Shown here: piece after piece, positions 27,829 through 36,935 of the stretch | Position numbering within the stretch: position 1 is the stretch's first letter | Layout: the number at the start of each line of letters is the position of its first letter | Origin: Nostoc sp. 'Peltigera membranacea cyanobiont' 210A | GTDB taxonomy: Bacteria; Cyanobacteriota; Cyanobacteriia; Cyanobacteriales; Nostocaceae | Reading direction: 5' to 3' | Length of the DNA stretch: 55,911 nt | Assembly: GCF_002246015.1 (NCBI RefSeq) | Contig: NZ_NOLJ01000007.1 | Coordinates: 516,792 to 572,702 of the forward strand | Program-made: the position numbers and the translations under genes | Notes under the pieces: model-generated | The model's input: only the letters and a program-made list of their open reading frames with translations | Databases searched by the model: none | Told to the model about the DNA's origin: nothing

Positions 27829-28556
27829 TCATATGACCGAGAATCTCAGCTAAAAGCTTTACACACGGTTAGTGCATGGTCAAGTGAACACCGTCTGGTC
27901 TTGGGACAAACAAAGGTCACTGACAAATCCAATGAAATCACGGCAATTCCAGCACTGTTAGAAATGCTAGACATATCTGGCTGCATCATCACCATTGATG
28001 CAATGGGCACTCAAAAATCCATTGCCCAAAAAATCATTGCCGCAAATGCTGATTATATTTATTTTGAGCCTGAAAGATAATCACCCTACGCTGCACCAAC
28101 AAGTGAAAAATTGGTTTGAAATAGCACAATCTCTGGGATTTAAAGATGTTGATGTGAATATTAGTCAACGGATAGAAAAAGGACATCACCGCATCGAGAA
28201 TCGTCAGGTTTACACCGTACCAGTGTCACAACTTCCTGTACTTCATGAACAAGATTTGTGGGCAGGACTGACAACAGTAGTTATGGTAGTGCGTTCCATT
28301 GAGCATTGGAATCAGACTACCCATGAGGTGCAATTTTATATCACCAGTCTCGCCAGTGATGCTCATAAAATTGGTAGCGCCATTCGACAGCATTGGGGAA
28401 TAGAAAATTCTGTTCATTGGACATTAGATGTCACTTTTCATGAAGATGAATGTCGAATTCGTTCTCTGCACAGTCCACAGAATAATGCTAAAGCTACGTC
28501 GCATTGCCCTTAATGCCTTAGAGCGGAATGGCACTAAGTTAATCGCAAAGCCCTGA
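27829..28556 (+). pseudogene. Second ISAs1-family transposase remnant
   Basis: Coding similarity begins at 27829 with SYDRESQLKALHTVSAW, so the first third of the gene is missing. It proceeds through LVLGQTKVTDKSNEITAIP and ITIDAMGTQKSIAQKI. A four-base insertion (TATT) near 28055 shifts the frame, which then gives LSLKDNHPTLHQQVKNWF to HWTLDVTFHEDECRIRS. A third shift near 28480 leads into LRRIALNALERNGTKLIAKP. The sequence ends with CGCAAAGCCCTG at 28544-28555, typical of ISAs1-family terminal inverted repeats. It is a different, older copy than 26449-27588, with clear sequence divergence. Confidence 0.85.
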
Positions 28557-29717
28557 TATAACAAGATTTTTGAGTGTGGGGAGAGTGGGAAGTGTGGGAG
28601 GTGTGGGGAGGGTGGGGAGAAAGAGGAGAAATTGAATAACTGCACATCAATGAACGCTGCATTGCCTCCCACACCCCCCACACCTCCCACACCCTGCCAG
28701 CAAGGAGGTTTCAGCTTTTCTTAGTGCCATTCGCCTTAGAGCGAGAATCATCTTTCCGCCGCAGTATTCGCCAAAAGTCACGGCGAGCCGCGATGAATGA
28801 TCAGTATATGGTTTCTGTTTTGGCGGCGGCTCTCTCAAATTCAACACTCCCCTATAATCCAACTGTCAATGGGGTTTGAGATGCGCTAACCCTGCCTTGG
28901 TTTACTTCAAGACCTTTAGGAATCATTCTGAGATCCAGTAGTTGCGTGGTAACGTAAGTAGATGAACAGGTTCTCCGTAATTGTTTTGACTTGAACAGTT
29001 TGGGCTAGCAAGGAGAAGAAGGTAGATAACTACTTAGCGACGTTACATTTCGCTTGTATTTGGATTACTTTTAAACCCATTTTGGTTTTCGGATAGGCTC
29101 TCAATATATACATTTCTCAGCAAATAATATGAAGAGTATGCAAAGATTTTTATTCGTATATAGACATATAAGTAAATATTCGGTATTTAGTTATTATCAG
29201 GTTATTTAGATGCTCCCTATTTTCAGGCTAAACACCCACGGACAATAACCCACAACGAGGACATAAAGATTCCTTCTTCTATGCTCTGTCAAGTGTTCCC
29301 TGTTTTGAAGCTAGTAAGACTTACACATTGACAAACCAACTAAATTATGAGGTGTGGTTTTCAGGCATTCAAGCTTGATTTTTAACTCTTTTTCAGCGAT
29401 GCCTACGGTTTTTACAGCCTACGCTACTGATAAAAGATGATTGAAATAATCCTAAAGCTAGTTTTTTTGTGAATCGAATCCACACGCTCATGAATTTGTA
29501 TAGTGCCTAAGACTTAGATAGTTCCAGATAGTTAGATAAGTGCTACGTAAAAGCCAATCAAAGGGGAAATCTTCAAAGAAAAATTCGTAACCCTCAAGGG
29601 TGACATAAAAGAATGTCGAAACGTCAACATTTGGCGAATTTTTGCGCGCTCAAACAGCACTAACTGCAACTTGAGAACTTAATTTACTCAAAAAATCGAT
29701 TTAGGTAGGGAAAAGTT
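28557..29717. other. Long intergenic region upstream of the intact RTX gene
   Basis: About 1.16 kb. Its first 140 bases hold G-rich and C-rich short repeats. The remainder is AT-rich and I see no gene. Nearest the RTX start, AGGTAGGG at 29703-29710 is a reasonable ribosome-binding site for the ATG at 29718. Any regulation of the RTX gene must lie here. Confidence 0.5.
28570..28695. repeat. G-rich and C-rich short repeats in inverted arrangement
   Basis: 28570-28622 consists of GTGTGGGGAG/GGGAAGTGTGGGAG units and 28666-28695 of CCTCCCACACCC units. They are near complementary and separated by about 45 bases, so single-stranded DNA or RNA here could fold into a GC-rich hairpin. Such heptamer-like repeats are common in Nostoc-type genomes. 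Confidence 0.75.
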
Positions 29718-32387
29718 ATGACAAATATCATTGGAACCAACGGGAATGATACCCTACTGGGCACTAACAGCGCAGATACGATTAATGGTGATAGTAACGA
29801 TAGTACTATCCCAGTTTCTCAGGACAACGATATTCTCACTGGTGGCGGTGGCAAGGATAAATTTATCTACAAGATAAACTCTTACAACTTTAGTAACAAC
29901 ACTGATACTATTACTGATTTCGCTGGCGTAGGTAAAGGCGTAGCTCCCTCAGCAGCAATCATTGCCGAAGTGGATGTCATCCAATTCCAAGACTATTATC
30001 TTACTGCCCAAAATCTGCTGCTTACTCAGAACAACAGCAATCTAGAAATCACCTTTGAAAATGTGTCTAGTGCAAAAATTATCCTTCAAAACTTAAAATT
30101 AGAAAACCTGGATAATCTTCCAACAACTTCTTTACGACCTGCTATTGGCAATATCCTGTTTAATGGACAAACCAGCATTACTGACAGTTTTGATGTGTTT
30201 GATGCCAACTCCACTCAAACTTACTTGTTCAACAAGAACACAGTGACATTCCTCAATGACCTGAACAACAACATTACAGGTTTAGACAACTCAAATGATG
30301 TAGTGAATGGTCAAAGGGGTAATGACAAAATAGATGGCAAAAGTGGTAACGATCTGCTACGCGGGGGTACTGGCAATGATACTCTCAACGGGGGTACTGG
30401 CAATGATACTCTCAACGGTGATGAAGGAGAGGACTCTCTCAACGGTGGTGAAGGGAATGACGTTCTCGACGGTGGTACTGATAACGACCTCTTGTGGGGC
30501 GGTGAAGGGAATGACGTTCTCGACGGTGGTACTGGTAACGACCTGTTGTGGGGTGGTGCAGGCAATGACTTGCTTAATGGTGGTAGGGAAAATGACACCC
30601 TTCTTGGTGGTACTGGTAACGATCGCTTGAATGTTGGTTCTTCAAATCTTGATACTTTAGGAGGCGATCATCTGCTCTCTGGGGGTGATGGCAACGATAC
30701 TCTATCTGCTTCAGGCTACGCAAACCGCGGCGAGAGCGACAATTACTCCTCTGGTAACAACACCCTCAACGGTGGCGCTGGTGACGATTACTTGATTATT
30801 AACTTTTCAAAAGGCAATAACCTGCTGAATGGTGGTGACGGCAATGATACGTTCTCTAAAAACTACAGTGGCAATGATACTATAGATGGAGGTAAAGGTG
30901 ACGATTTGTTGTCCTATACCAGTGACGGTTCCTACTATGTTACCGGAGGAATCACTTCGACATTCAATGCTACTACTAACATTGGCTCAATTACATTAGG
31001 TATAAACCGGGTTAGCTACAAAAATATCGAACGATTAGAGATCAAAGGTACCTCCTACGATGACTTGATTGTGGGCAGCAACGGCAACGATACCCTTGAA
31101 CCGGGCTATAGTGGCAATGATACGATAGATGGTGGCAAAGGTGACGATTTGTTGTCTTATACCGCAACTAGTAGCGAGGGAATCACTTCGACATTTAATG
31201 CTACTACTAATACTGGAAAAATTACGGCGGGCACGAGATTAGTTAGCTACAAGAATATCGAACGATTAAACATCACAGGTGGATTCTATGATGACAATAT
31301 TGTAGGGAACAATGGGAACGATACGCTCGATCCGGGCAGGAGTGGCAATGATACGGTAGATGGGGGAACAGGTGACGATTTGTTGAAGTTTTTGAACTAT
31401 GGTAGCGAGGGAATCACTTCGACATTCAATGCTACTACTAATACTGGAAAAATTACGGCGGGCACGAGTGGGGTTAGCTACAAAAATATCGAGCGATTAG
31501 ATATTACAGGTACATCCTACAATGACTTGATTGTGGGGAGTAATGGCAATGATACGCTCAATCCAGGCGGTAGGGGAAATGATACGATAGATGGGGGCAG
31601 AGGTGATGATTTATTGTCTTATACCGCCTACCTGGGAATCACTTCAAGTTTCGATGCTACCACTAATACTGGCTTAATTACGGCAGGCACGGATCAGGTT
31701 AGCTACAAGAATATCGAACGATTACAGATCGCAGGTACAAGCGACAATGACAATATTGTGGGGAGCAATGGCAACGATACGATAACAGGAAACTATTCTT
31801 ACGATGTCGGATACCGTGAATCTTATACGGTTGAGGTTATTGGTGGCAATGACACAATAGATGGAGGCGCAGGTGACGATTTGTTGATCGTCCATGACAG
31901 CGGTGGTAGCGAGGGAATTACTTCCACTTTCAATGCCACCACTAACACTGGCTCAATTACAGCGGGGGCAAACCGGGTTATCTACAAGAATATCGAACGA
32001 TTAGATATTATAGGTACATTTTACGATGACTTGATTGTGGGGGGCAATGGGGATGATACTCTCAACGGTGCTGGTGGTACTGATACCTTTGCTTTCAATA
32101 GTTTCGATGAAGGCATTGATAGAATTGATGACTTCAACGCGACTAATGAACTGATTCGGGTATCAGTTGCTGGTTTTGGTGGGGGATTATCACCAGGTTT
32201 ACTTAAGACAAGTCAGTTTAGGATCGGAGCATCTGCAACCACTAGCACTCAGCGATTTATTTACAACAATGTTACAGGTGCATTGTTTTTTGACCAAGAT
32301 GGCAATGCAAGCGCCTTTACTCAAGTACAATTTGCACAACTATCTGCTGGTTTGTCACTAAACAAAAACAATTTTGTGGTTGTTTAA
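29718..32387 (+). CDS. RTX (hemolysin-type calcium-binding repeat) protein with 77-residue modules
   Basis: The 889-residue protein has no N-terminal signal peptide, consistent with type I secretion. It starts with ITxxTNGNDTL-like RTX units, then about residues 195-310 carry classical nonapeptides (GGTGNDTLNG, GGEGNDVLDG). From about residue 375 to 800 there are five large repeats of roughly 77 residues, each with GITSTFNATTNTG, VSYKNIERL, YDDLIVGSNGNDTL and GNDTIDGGKGDDLL. In DNA these begin near 30948, 31179, 31410, 31635 and 31915. The C-terminal 90 residues (TDTFAFNSFDEGIDRIDDF to KNNFVVV) form the usual cap with the export signal. Partner exporter genes were not seen nearby. Its function, for example adhesion or surface layer, cannot be told from sequence. 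Confidence 0.9.
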   Translation: MTNIIGTNGNDTLLGTNSADTINGDSNDSTIPVSQDNDILTGGGGKDKFIYKINSYNFSNNTDTITDFAGVGKGVAPSAAIIAEVDVIQFQDYYLTAQNLLLTQNNSNLEITFENVSSAKIILQNLKLENLDNLPTTSLRPAIGNILFNGQTSITDSFDVFDANSTQTYLFNKNTVTFLNDLNNNITGLDNSNDVVNGQRGNDKIDGKSGNDLLRGGTGNDTLNGGTGNDTLNGDEGEDSLNGGEGNDVLDGGTDNDLLWGGEGNDVLDGGTGNDLLWGGAGNDLLNGGRENDTLLGGTGNDRLNVGSSNLDTLGGDHLLSGGDGNDTLSASGYANRGESDNYSSGNNTLNGGAGDDYLIINFSKGNNLLNGGDGNDTFSKNYSGNDTIDGGKGDDLLSYTSDGSYYVTGGITSTFNATTNIGSITLGINRVSYKNIERLEIKGTSYDDLIVGSNGNDTLEPGYSGNDTIDGGKGDDLLSYTATSSEGITSTFNATTNTGKITAGTRLVSYKNIERLNITGGFYDDNIVGNNGNDTLDPGRSGNDTVDGGTGDDLLKFLNYGSEGITSTFNATTNTGKITAGTSGVSYKNIERLDITGTSYNDLIVGSNGNDTLNPGGRGNDTIDGGRGDDLLSYTAYLGITSSFDATTNTGLITAGTDQVSYKNIERLQIAGTSDNDNIVGSNGNDTITGNYSYDVGYRESYTVEVIGGNDTIDGGAGDDLLIVHDSGGSEGITSTFNATTNTGSITAGANRVIYKNIERLDIIGTFYDDLIVGGNGDDTLNGAGGTDTFAFNSFDEGIDRIDDFNATNELIRVSVAGFGGGLSPGLLKTSQFRIGASATTSTQRFIYNNVTGALFFDQDGNASAFTQVQFAQLSAGLSLNKNNFVVV

Positions 32388-32432
32388 TCGTGATTAGCGC
32401 TCTATTACTCTAAGCAGAGAAAATAGTAAATT

Positions 32433-32475
32433 ATCGGATTGCGAAGTGTCTAAAATAGCAACTCGCATCCGATTT
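32433..32475 (+). terminator. Hairpin terminator after the RTX gene
   Basis: ATCGGATTGCGA (32433-32444) pairs with TCGCATCCGAT (32463-32473), leaving one bulged T, and the stem is followed by TTTCTC. It starts 46 bases after the RTX stop, as expected of an intrinsic terminator. Confidence 0.55.
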
Positions 32476-32589
32476 CTCGATGCAATTATAGCCAGCGATC
32501 GCACCAATAGTTGGGTTTGTACAAATAACCTCCCCTTTTGATGAGATAATCAATAAATTAAAGACCAATTTTAATTTTTCCTACTTGCG

Positions 32590-32762
32590 ATCGCTCAAAA
32601 CCAGCAATCATTTGCAACAGTGTACTTTTACCACAACCAGATGGGCGGAACAATCCCAAGATATCTCCTTGTTGCAACCTTCAAAGATGCGTTATCTACA
32701 CCAGGAAAGGCACTTTCTGCAAACCGCTTGGTGACATTTTGGTTCAAAAAATTAACCAAAAG
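32590..32762 (-). pseudogene. Fragment of an ABC transporter ATPase gene
   Basis: On the minus strand, NQNVTKRFAESAFPGVDNAS and then, after a frame shift, LQQGDILGLFRPSGCGKSTL followed by LQMIAGFER read as the first 60 residues of an ABC ATPase, of the type found in nitrate or sulfonate uptake systems. The Walker A motif survives as RPSGCGKST (normally GPSGCGKST). There is no start and nothing of the rest of the gene. Intergenic otherwise; the sequence from 32475 to 32589 holds nothing recognisable. Confidence 0.7.
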
Positions 32763-32956
32763 CAAAAGTTTACAGATAGGAATTATTCTTGTATAGAAAT
32801 TGGTGAAAAATATTTTTAGACGAAATTACCCGGCTTTTGGTGGCTAGCACCATAGGATGTCGGTATTCTTTAGGTAAGCAGCAAATGCCGTTAAATATTA
32901 AGTCTGCTTGAAGAGATAGGATCTATGTACAAAAGTAAAATTTTAGGAGTAAACCT

Positions 32957-33577
32957 CTGTCTTTACAAGCCATTACCGTTCCCACAGCAACTTCTCAACC
33001 CCCAGCAGGCTTAATTGTCACTTTGCATGGTTGGGGTGCTAATGCTGAGGATGTAGCATCTTTGTTACCCTTGCTCAACTTACCCGATTACCAATTTGTA
33101 TTGCCCAATGCACCTTATCCTTATCCCTATTCCCCTATAGGGAGGGCATGGTATGACCTGCGGGGGGAAAATATGTATCAAGGGTTGCCAGAAAGTCGGC
33201 AACTGCTAACAGATTTCTTGGAATCTTTAGAAAGTACCACTGGCATACCTTTGTCACGTACCATTTTGAGTGGATTTTCTCAAGGTGGAGCAATGACTTT
33301 AGATGTTGGCTCAAAATTACCCTTAGCAGGTTTAGTTGTCATGAGCGGGTATTTACATCCTGACGCGCTAACGGCAGCTAAAAGTGGGATTCCGCCGACT
33401 TTAATCACTCACGGTAGATATGATGAAGTTGTGCCCCTGAAAGCTGCTTTGAAGGCACGAGAAACTCTCAAGTCTCTAGGAGTGCCAGTAGAATACCACG
33501 AATTTGATATGGGGCATGAAATAGATCCAAAAACGTTAGAGGTGCTACGAAATTTCGTTGTAAATACAATTGCTTAG
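32957..33577 (+). CDS. Alpha/beta hydrolase, carboxylesterase/phospholipase type, apparent CTG start
   Basis: Hydrolase of the Abhydrolase_2 family: an oxyanion-side HGWGANAED, nucleophile elbow LSGFSQGGAM, aspartate in GRYDEVVP and histidine in GHEID. The conserved N-terminal strand (LIVTLHGWG) is only included if translation starts well upstream of the TTG at 33023. Reading back in frame gives SLQAITVPTATSQPPAG, preceded by CTG at 32957; the in-frame stop is at 32936. A good ribosome-binding site AGGAG (32945-32949) stands seven bases before this CTG, and there is no ATG, GTG or TTG between the stop and 33023. I therefore choose CTG 32957, giving 206 residues. It is a housekeeping-type esterase acting in the cytoplasm. 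Confidence 0.78.
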   Translation: MSLQAITVPTATSQPPAGLIVTLHGWGANAEDVASLLPLLNLPDYQFVLPNAPYPYPYSPIGRAWYDLRGENMYQGLPESRQLLTDFLESLESTTGIPLSRTILSGFSQGGAMTLDVGSKLPLAGLVVMSGYLHPDALTAAKSGIPPTLITHGRYDEVVPLKAALKARETLKSLGVPVEYHEFDMGHEIDPKTLEVLRNFVVNTIA

Positions 33578-33731
33578 TCAGGATTACGAATTTTTTATAA
33601 ATTCTGGTACAAATTCTGACAATTTTCACGAACTTAATGACTTCTAATGAGTAATATATATTGGGTGGCTGCGTTCAGCGCAACTTAACCCATGCTGAAG
33701 GCGAGTGCTGCATAAGGGAGGGGCAAGTATT

Positions 33732-33944
33732 ATGACAACTTTAAGCATTTCCCAAAAAGAAATTGCTGCCATGAGTGCAGTAGAAGTAGAAGAACTAGCT
33801 ACACGTCTGGAACTGGATAATTATAGTAATGCTTTTGAGGGTTTAAATGATTGGCATCTATTGCGAGCGATCGCATTTCAGCGTCCAGAGTTAGTTGAAC
33901 CCTATATCTACCTCTTAGACTTGGAACCCTATGATGAAGCTTAG
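33732..33944 (+). CDS. DUF2555 family protein
   Basis: A 70-residue cyanobacterial protein, recognisable from LATRLELDNYSNAFEGLNDW and HLLRAIAFQRPELVEPYIYL. Function not known to me. The start is the ATG at 33732 behind GGAGG at 33718-33722; the nine residues encoded before it in the same frame are not part of the family. It is a stand-alone gene, followed by coaBC 86 bp downstream on the same strand. Confidence 0.85.
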   Translation: MTTLSISQKEIAAMSAVEVEELATRLELDNYSNAFEGLNDWHLLRAIAFQRPELVEPYIYLLDLEPYDEA

Positions 33945-34030
33945 TTGAGAGTTAAGAGTTAGGAGTTAAGAATTAGAATTTATAACTATTTAGTACTAAT
34001 TTTTGAACGACTCACTCTTAACTTTTTACC

Positions 34031-35335
34031 ATGACTAATCCAAAATTGAACAGGGTTCTCATTGGTGTAGGTGGCGGTATCGCCGCCTACAAAATTTGTG
34101 AATTGGTTTCGACGCTGTTTAAAACTGGGGTAGAGGTTCGAGTTATCCTCACCCGTTCGGCGCAAAAGTTTATCACCCCTCTGACAATAGCCACTCTATC
34201 TCGTCATCCCGCCTACACAGATGATGATTTTTGGCAACCAACTCACTCTCGTCCGTTGCATATTGAGTTGGGTGAATGGGCAGATGTGATGGTAATTGCC
34301 CCTTTAACAGCTAATACATTAGCAAAGTTAGCCTACGGGATGGCTGATAATTTACTCACAAATACCGTGCTGGCTTCTACTTGTCCCGTGCTGTTAGCAC
34401 CCGCAATGAATACGGATATGTGGGAACAGCTATCAGTACAGCGAAATTGGCAACAGCTATTGATCGATAGCCGATATCATGGGATGAATACAGCATCAGG
34501 ATTATTAGCGTGCGATCGCGTCGGTGCTGGTAGATTAGCAGAACCTCCAGAAATTTTGGCTCACATCCAATCGCTGTTACACACTCAAGGCAAACGAGAT
34601 TTAGTAGGTAAACGAGTTTTAATTAGCGCTGGGGGAACGCGAGAGTATCTTGACCCAGTAAGGTTTATTGGTAATCCTTCCACAGGTAAAATGGGATTGG
34701 CGCTATCTCAAGCAGCATTTCACCGAGGAGCAAATGTCACTCTGGTACATGGCCCAGCTAATTGGGATGTACCATTGGGAGTACAAGCGATTCCCGTTGT
34801 TAGTGCAGACGAAATGCAGCACGTCATGGTGGAATGTTTACCCAACGCTGATATCATTGTCATGTCAGCAGCCGTGGCAGATGTGAAGCCACGAGATTAT
34901 AGTACAGAGAAATTGCCCAAGCGATCGCTCCCCCAAGCTTTACCTTTGGAACCAGTACCGGATATAGTCGCCCAGTTAGCAGAACTCAAGCAGTCACATC
35001 AAATATTAATTGGTTTTGCTGCACAAACTGGCGATATTGTCAAGCCAGCATTAGAAAAATTACACAATAAAAAACTTGATGCGATCGTTGCTAATCCCAT
35101 CGATCAACCTGATAGTGGTTTTGGGAGTGATAATAATCAAGCGATATTTTTAGATAGTCAAGGAAATCAGGTAGAAATCGCACCTTGTTCTAAATTAGAA
35201 ATGGCACATCAATTATTTGATTTTATGAAGAGGAGACCTCTTGCAAAAATCGTTGAATCACCCCTCCCCAACCCTCCCTTTGTGAAGGGGAGGGAGCAAA
35301 ATTTCAAGTTTCCCCCCTTTATAAGGGGGGATTAA
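34031..35335 (+). CDS. coaBC: Bifunctional phosphopantothenoylcysteine decarboxylase/phosphopantothenate-cysteine ligase
   Basis: The protein makes 4'-phosphopantetheine for coenzyme A: the N-terminal CoaC flavoprotein decarboxylates and the C-terminal CoaB ligates cysteine using CTP. CoaC signs are GVGGGIAAYKICELVSTLFK, the PLHIELGEWAD histidine, and the PAMNTDMW substrate clamp. CoaB signs are VLISAGGTREYLDPVRFIGN, STGKMGLALSQAAFHRGA, SAAVADVKP and KLPKR. The normal C-terminus ends soon after EMAHQLFDFMK. Here the frame runs into a small inserted repeat (35234-35366), giving a foreign tail of about 33 residues (RPLAKIVESPLPNPPFVKGR and on), so the total is 434 residues. The catalytic core is unaffected and the enzyme should work. 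Confidence 0.95.
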   Translation: MTNPKLNRVLIGVGGGIAAYKICELVSTLFKTGVEVRVILTRSAQKFITPLTIATLSRHPAYTDDDFWQPTHSRPLHIELGEWADVMVIAPLTANTLAKLAYGMADNLLTNTVLASTCPVLLAPAMNTDMWEQLSVQRNWQQLLIDSRYHGMNTASGLLACDRVGAGRLAEPPEILAHIQSLLHTQGKRDLVGKRVLISAGGTREYLDPVRFIGNPSTGKMGLALSQAAFHRGANVTLVHGPANWDVPLGVQAIPVVSADEMQHVMVECLPNADIIVMSAAVADVKPRDYSTEKLPKRSLPQALPLEPVPDIVAQLAELKQSHQILIGFAAQTGDIVKPALEKLHNKKLDAIVANPIDQPDSGFGSDNNQAIFLDSQGNQVEIAPCSKLEMAHQLFDFMKRRPLAKIVESPLPNPPFVKGREQNFKFPPFIRGD

Positions 35336-35366
35336 GGGGGGTCGATTCGACTTATGCAAGAGGTCT
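35234..35366. repeat. MITE-like element inserted in the 3' end of coaBC
   Basis: The 133-bp element has perfect 12-base terminal inverted repeats, AGACCTCTTGCA (35234-35245) and TGCAAGAGGTCT (35355-35366), with AGG on both outer sides as a possible short target duplication. The interior contains a hairpin of CCCTCCCTTTGTGAAGGGGAGGG and a second G-rich palindrome. It carries the last codons and the stop of coaBC. Confidence 0.75.
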
Positions 35367-35435
35367 AGGGTGTAGGGGATAGGGTGTAGGGTATAGGAAC
35401 CCCATAATTAAAATTAGGGGTTTAAATCCCCATCT
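35367..35435. repeat. GGGTGTAGG-type short repeats and GGGG/CCCC hairpin between convergent genes
   Basis: 35367-35398 is made of TAGGGTGTAGGGGATAGG-like units. 35399-35431 contains AACCCC-N14-GGGGTTTAAATCCCC, which can fold as alternative GC-clamped hairpins and could end both convergent transcripts (coaBC and 35467-35946). Confidence 0.45.
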
Positions 35436-35466
35436 GAAATGTCTAAAATGTTTGAATTTTGAATTG

Positions 35467-35946
35467 TTAACGTCCTGTTTCACCTATCTGATCTGCATCG
35501 TCTGCTACTCCATTGCAAAAGCGTACTTCTAAGCCGTGTTCTGGGTCCCAGGAACACTCAGCTAGCAACTCAAAGGTAGGAATATGCCGGTCATACTCAA
35601 CGTGGGGCGGCACATAGATATATGAGAAAGTGACCTGATCCCAGACTTGAATGGGATTAGCCAGCAGCGGCATTGACTCATCTCCAATCATGTCACGATA
35701 TACATCATAATTTTGCAGCACCAGAGAAGCAGTGATGCGTAAAACGTCTGGTGGCAAGGCTAGAGCTTGCCGAATAGCTTCACGCTGAAGCGATGAAAGT
35801 TCCCCAATCTGCCCGTGTTCAAAATCCACACAAATCGGTACACGGCGATCGCCCAAAACAGCACATTCTGCTAAAGTCCAGTGGTTATCTTCCATTCTCA
35901 TCTGTCCAAACTCAGCATCGTAGTAACTCGTTGGGGATTTCATCAT
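35467..35946 (-). CDS. Conserved hypothetical protein (DUF6985-like)
   Basis: A protein of about 159 residues, soluble, acidic, with no signal peptide. Residues 1-110 resemble a small beta-rich domain (WTLAECAVLGDRRVPICVDF, LSSLQREAIRQALALPPDVL). The last third reads PTFELLAECSWDPEHGLEVR followed by FCNGVADDADQIGETGR, the pattern seen in DUF6985-type proteins near other bacterial genes of unknown role. ATG at 35946 or 35943 is more likely than the TTG six bases upstream. Not tied to a neighbour. Confidence 0.6.
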   Translation of the reverse strand: MMKSPTSYYDAEFGQMRMEDNHWTLAECAVLGDRRVPICVDFEHGQIGELSSLQREAIRQALALPPDVLRITASLVLQNYDVYRDMIGDESMPLLANPIQVWDQVTFSYIYVPPHVEYDRHIPTFELLAECSWDPEHGLEVRFCNGVADDADQIGETGR

Positions 35947-36059
35947 CTTCAAGTACTACCTTTATTCATCAAAATTATGAAAAAATATGTTTATCTTTGT
36001 TCATAGTTACATATTCTTGCTCAGGCCCTTACCAGTAATATCCCTCTCCTAAAAAACCG

Positions 36060-36830
36060 ATGAAACAACTAGCAATGGAATCACCATCCACCTGGCGTTT
36101 CATCCCAATGCTTCAGACATCAGGAGCAGTGCAAATGGCGATCGATGCTTGGTTGTTCAATCAATGTGAAAAGGGACAGCATCCGCCTACCCTGCGTTTT
36201 TATACCTTGTGGCCCTATGCTCTCTCCTTGGGACATCTGCAAAAACAATGGCCTGCCGAGTGGCATAATCTGATTTACCAGGGACAGCCACTCGATCTAG
36301 TTCGTCGTCCAACGGGAGGTAGAGCTGTTCTCCACCAAGGGAACTTAACCTATGCCCTGATTACCTCAGCTAGTACTGGAAAAAGCTGGGGTACTTATGA
36401 AAAAATCTGTAACTTTTTAATCCAAGGCTGGCAAACCTTGGGTATTGAGTTAAGTTATGGTTCTGCTGGACGAGGTTACATTCATAATCCCAGTTGCTTC
36501 AACACAGCAACAGCAGCCGATTTAGTTACTGCCGATGGAAGTAAATTTATTGGTAGTGCCCAGCGCAAGGGAAGAAATACCATTCTTCAACACGGCTCAA
36601 TGATTTTGTCTACAGACAAAGGTTTATTTCAGGAAATCTTTGAACAACTGGCTCCGTGGAATACCTCACTTTGCAATACACAGGAAGAGGCTGATTGGAT
36701 TGTCAAGATTGTGGAGACATTGACAGAGACAGCAAAACAGTACTTTGGCATAGAATTAGCTACTCAACCATTCACCGATCTCGAATGGCAAGATATCCTC
36801 AAATTGCGATCGCTTTATGAAGTGCGTTAA
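36060..36830 (+). CDS. Lipoate-protein ligase family protein
   Basis: A 256-residue member of the biotin/lipoate protein ligase catalytic fold. The signature RRPTGGRAVLHQGNLTYALI begins at R82, and the lysine motif SKFIGSAQRKGRNTI has K162, the residue that contacts the lipoyl-AMP. The family attaches lipoate or octanoate to lipoyl domains of 2-oxoacid dehydrogenases or glycine cleavage H protein; scavenging versus transfer cannot be decided here. The start may be the ATG at 36075 (MESPSTWRF); neither has a strong ribosome-binding site. Confidence 0.85.
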   Translation: MKQLAMESPSTWRFIPMLQTSGAVQMAIDAWLFNQCEKGQHPPTLRFYTLWPYALSLGHLQKQWPAEWHNLIYQGQPLDLVRRPTGGRAVLHQGNLTYALITSASTGKSWGTYEKICNFLIQGWQTLGIELSYGSAGRGYIHNPSCFNTATAADLVTADGSKFIGSAQRKGRNTILQHGSMILSTDKGLFQEIFEQLAPWNTSLCNTQEEADWIVKIVETLTETAKQYFGIELATQPFTDLEWQDILKLRSLYEVR

Positions 36831-36935
36831 CGTAGCTCACCGTAGGTATCGCCTATTCCAAAACTTGAGGTTATGTAGGAAATACGTAGAAAACCAAAGT
36901 TTGTTGTAAGTAAAATTCCTGTACAGCGTAGTTTT

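Noticed and set aside
30311..30598. A Ser/Pro-rich minus-strand frame inside the RTX gene
   Set aside because: It is the complement of the GGxGND repeats, with no independent evidence.
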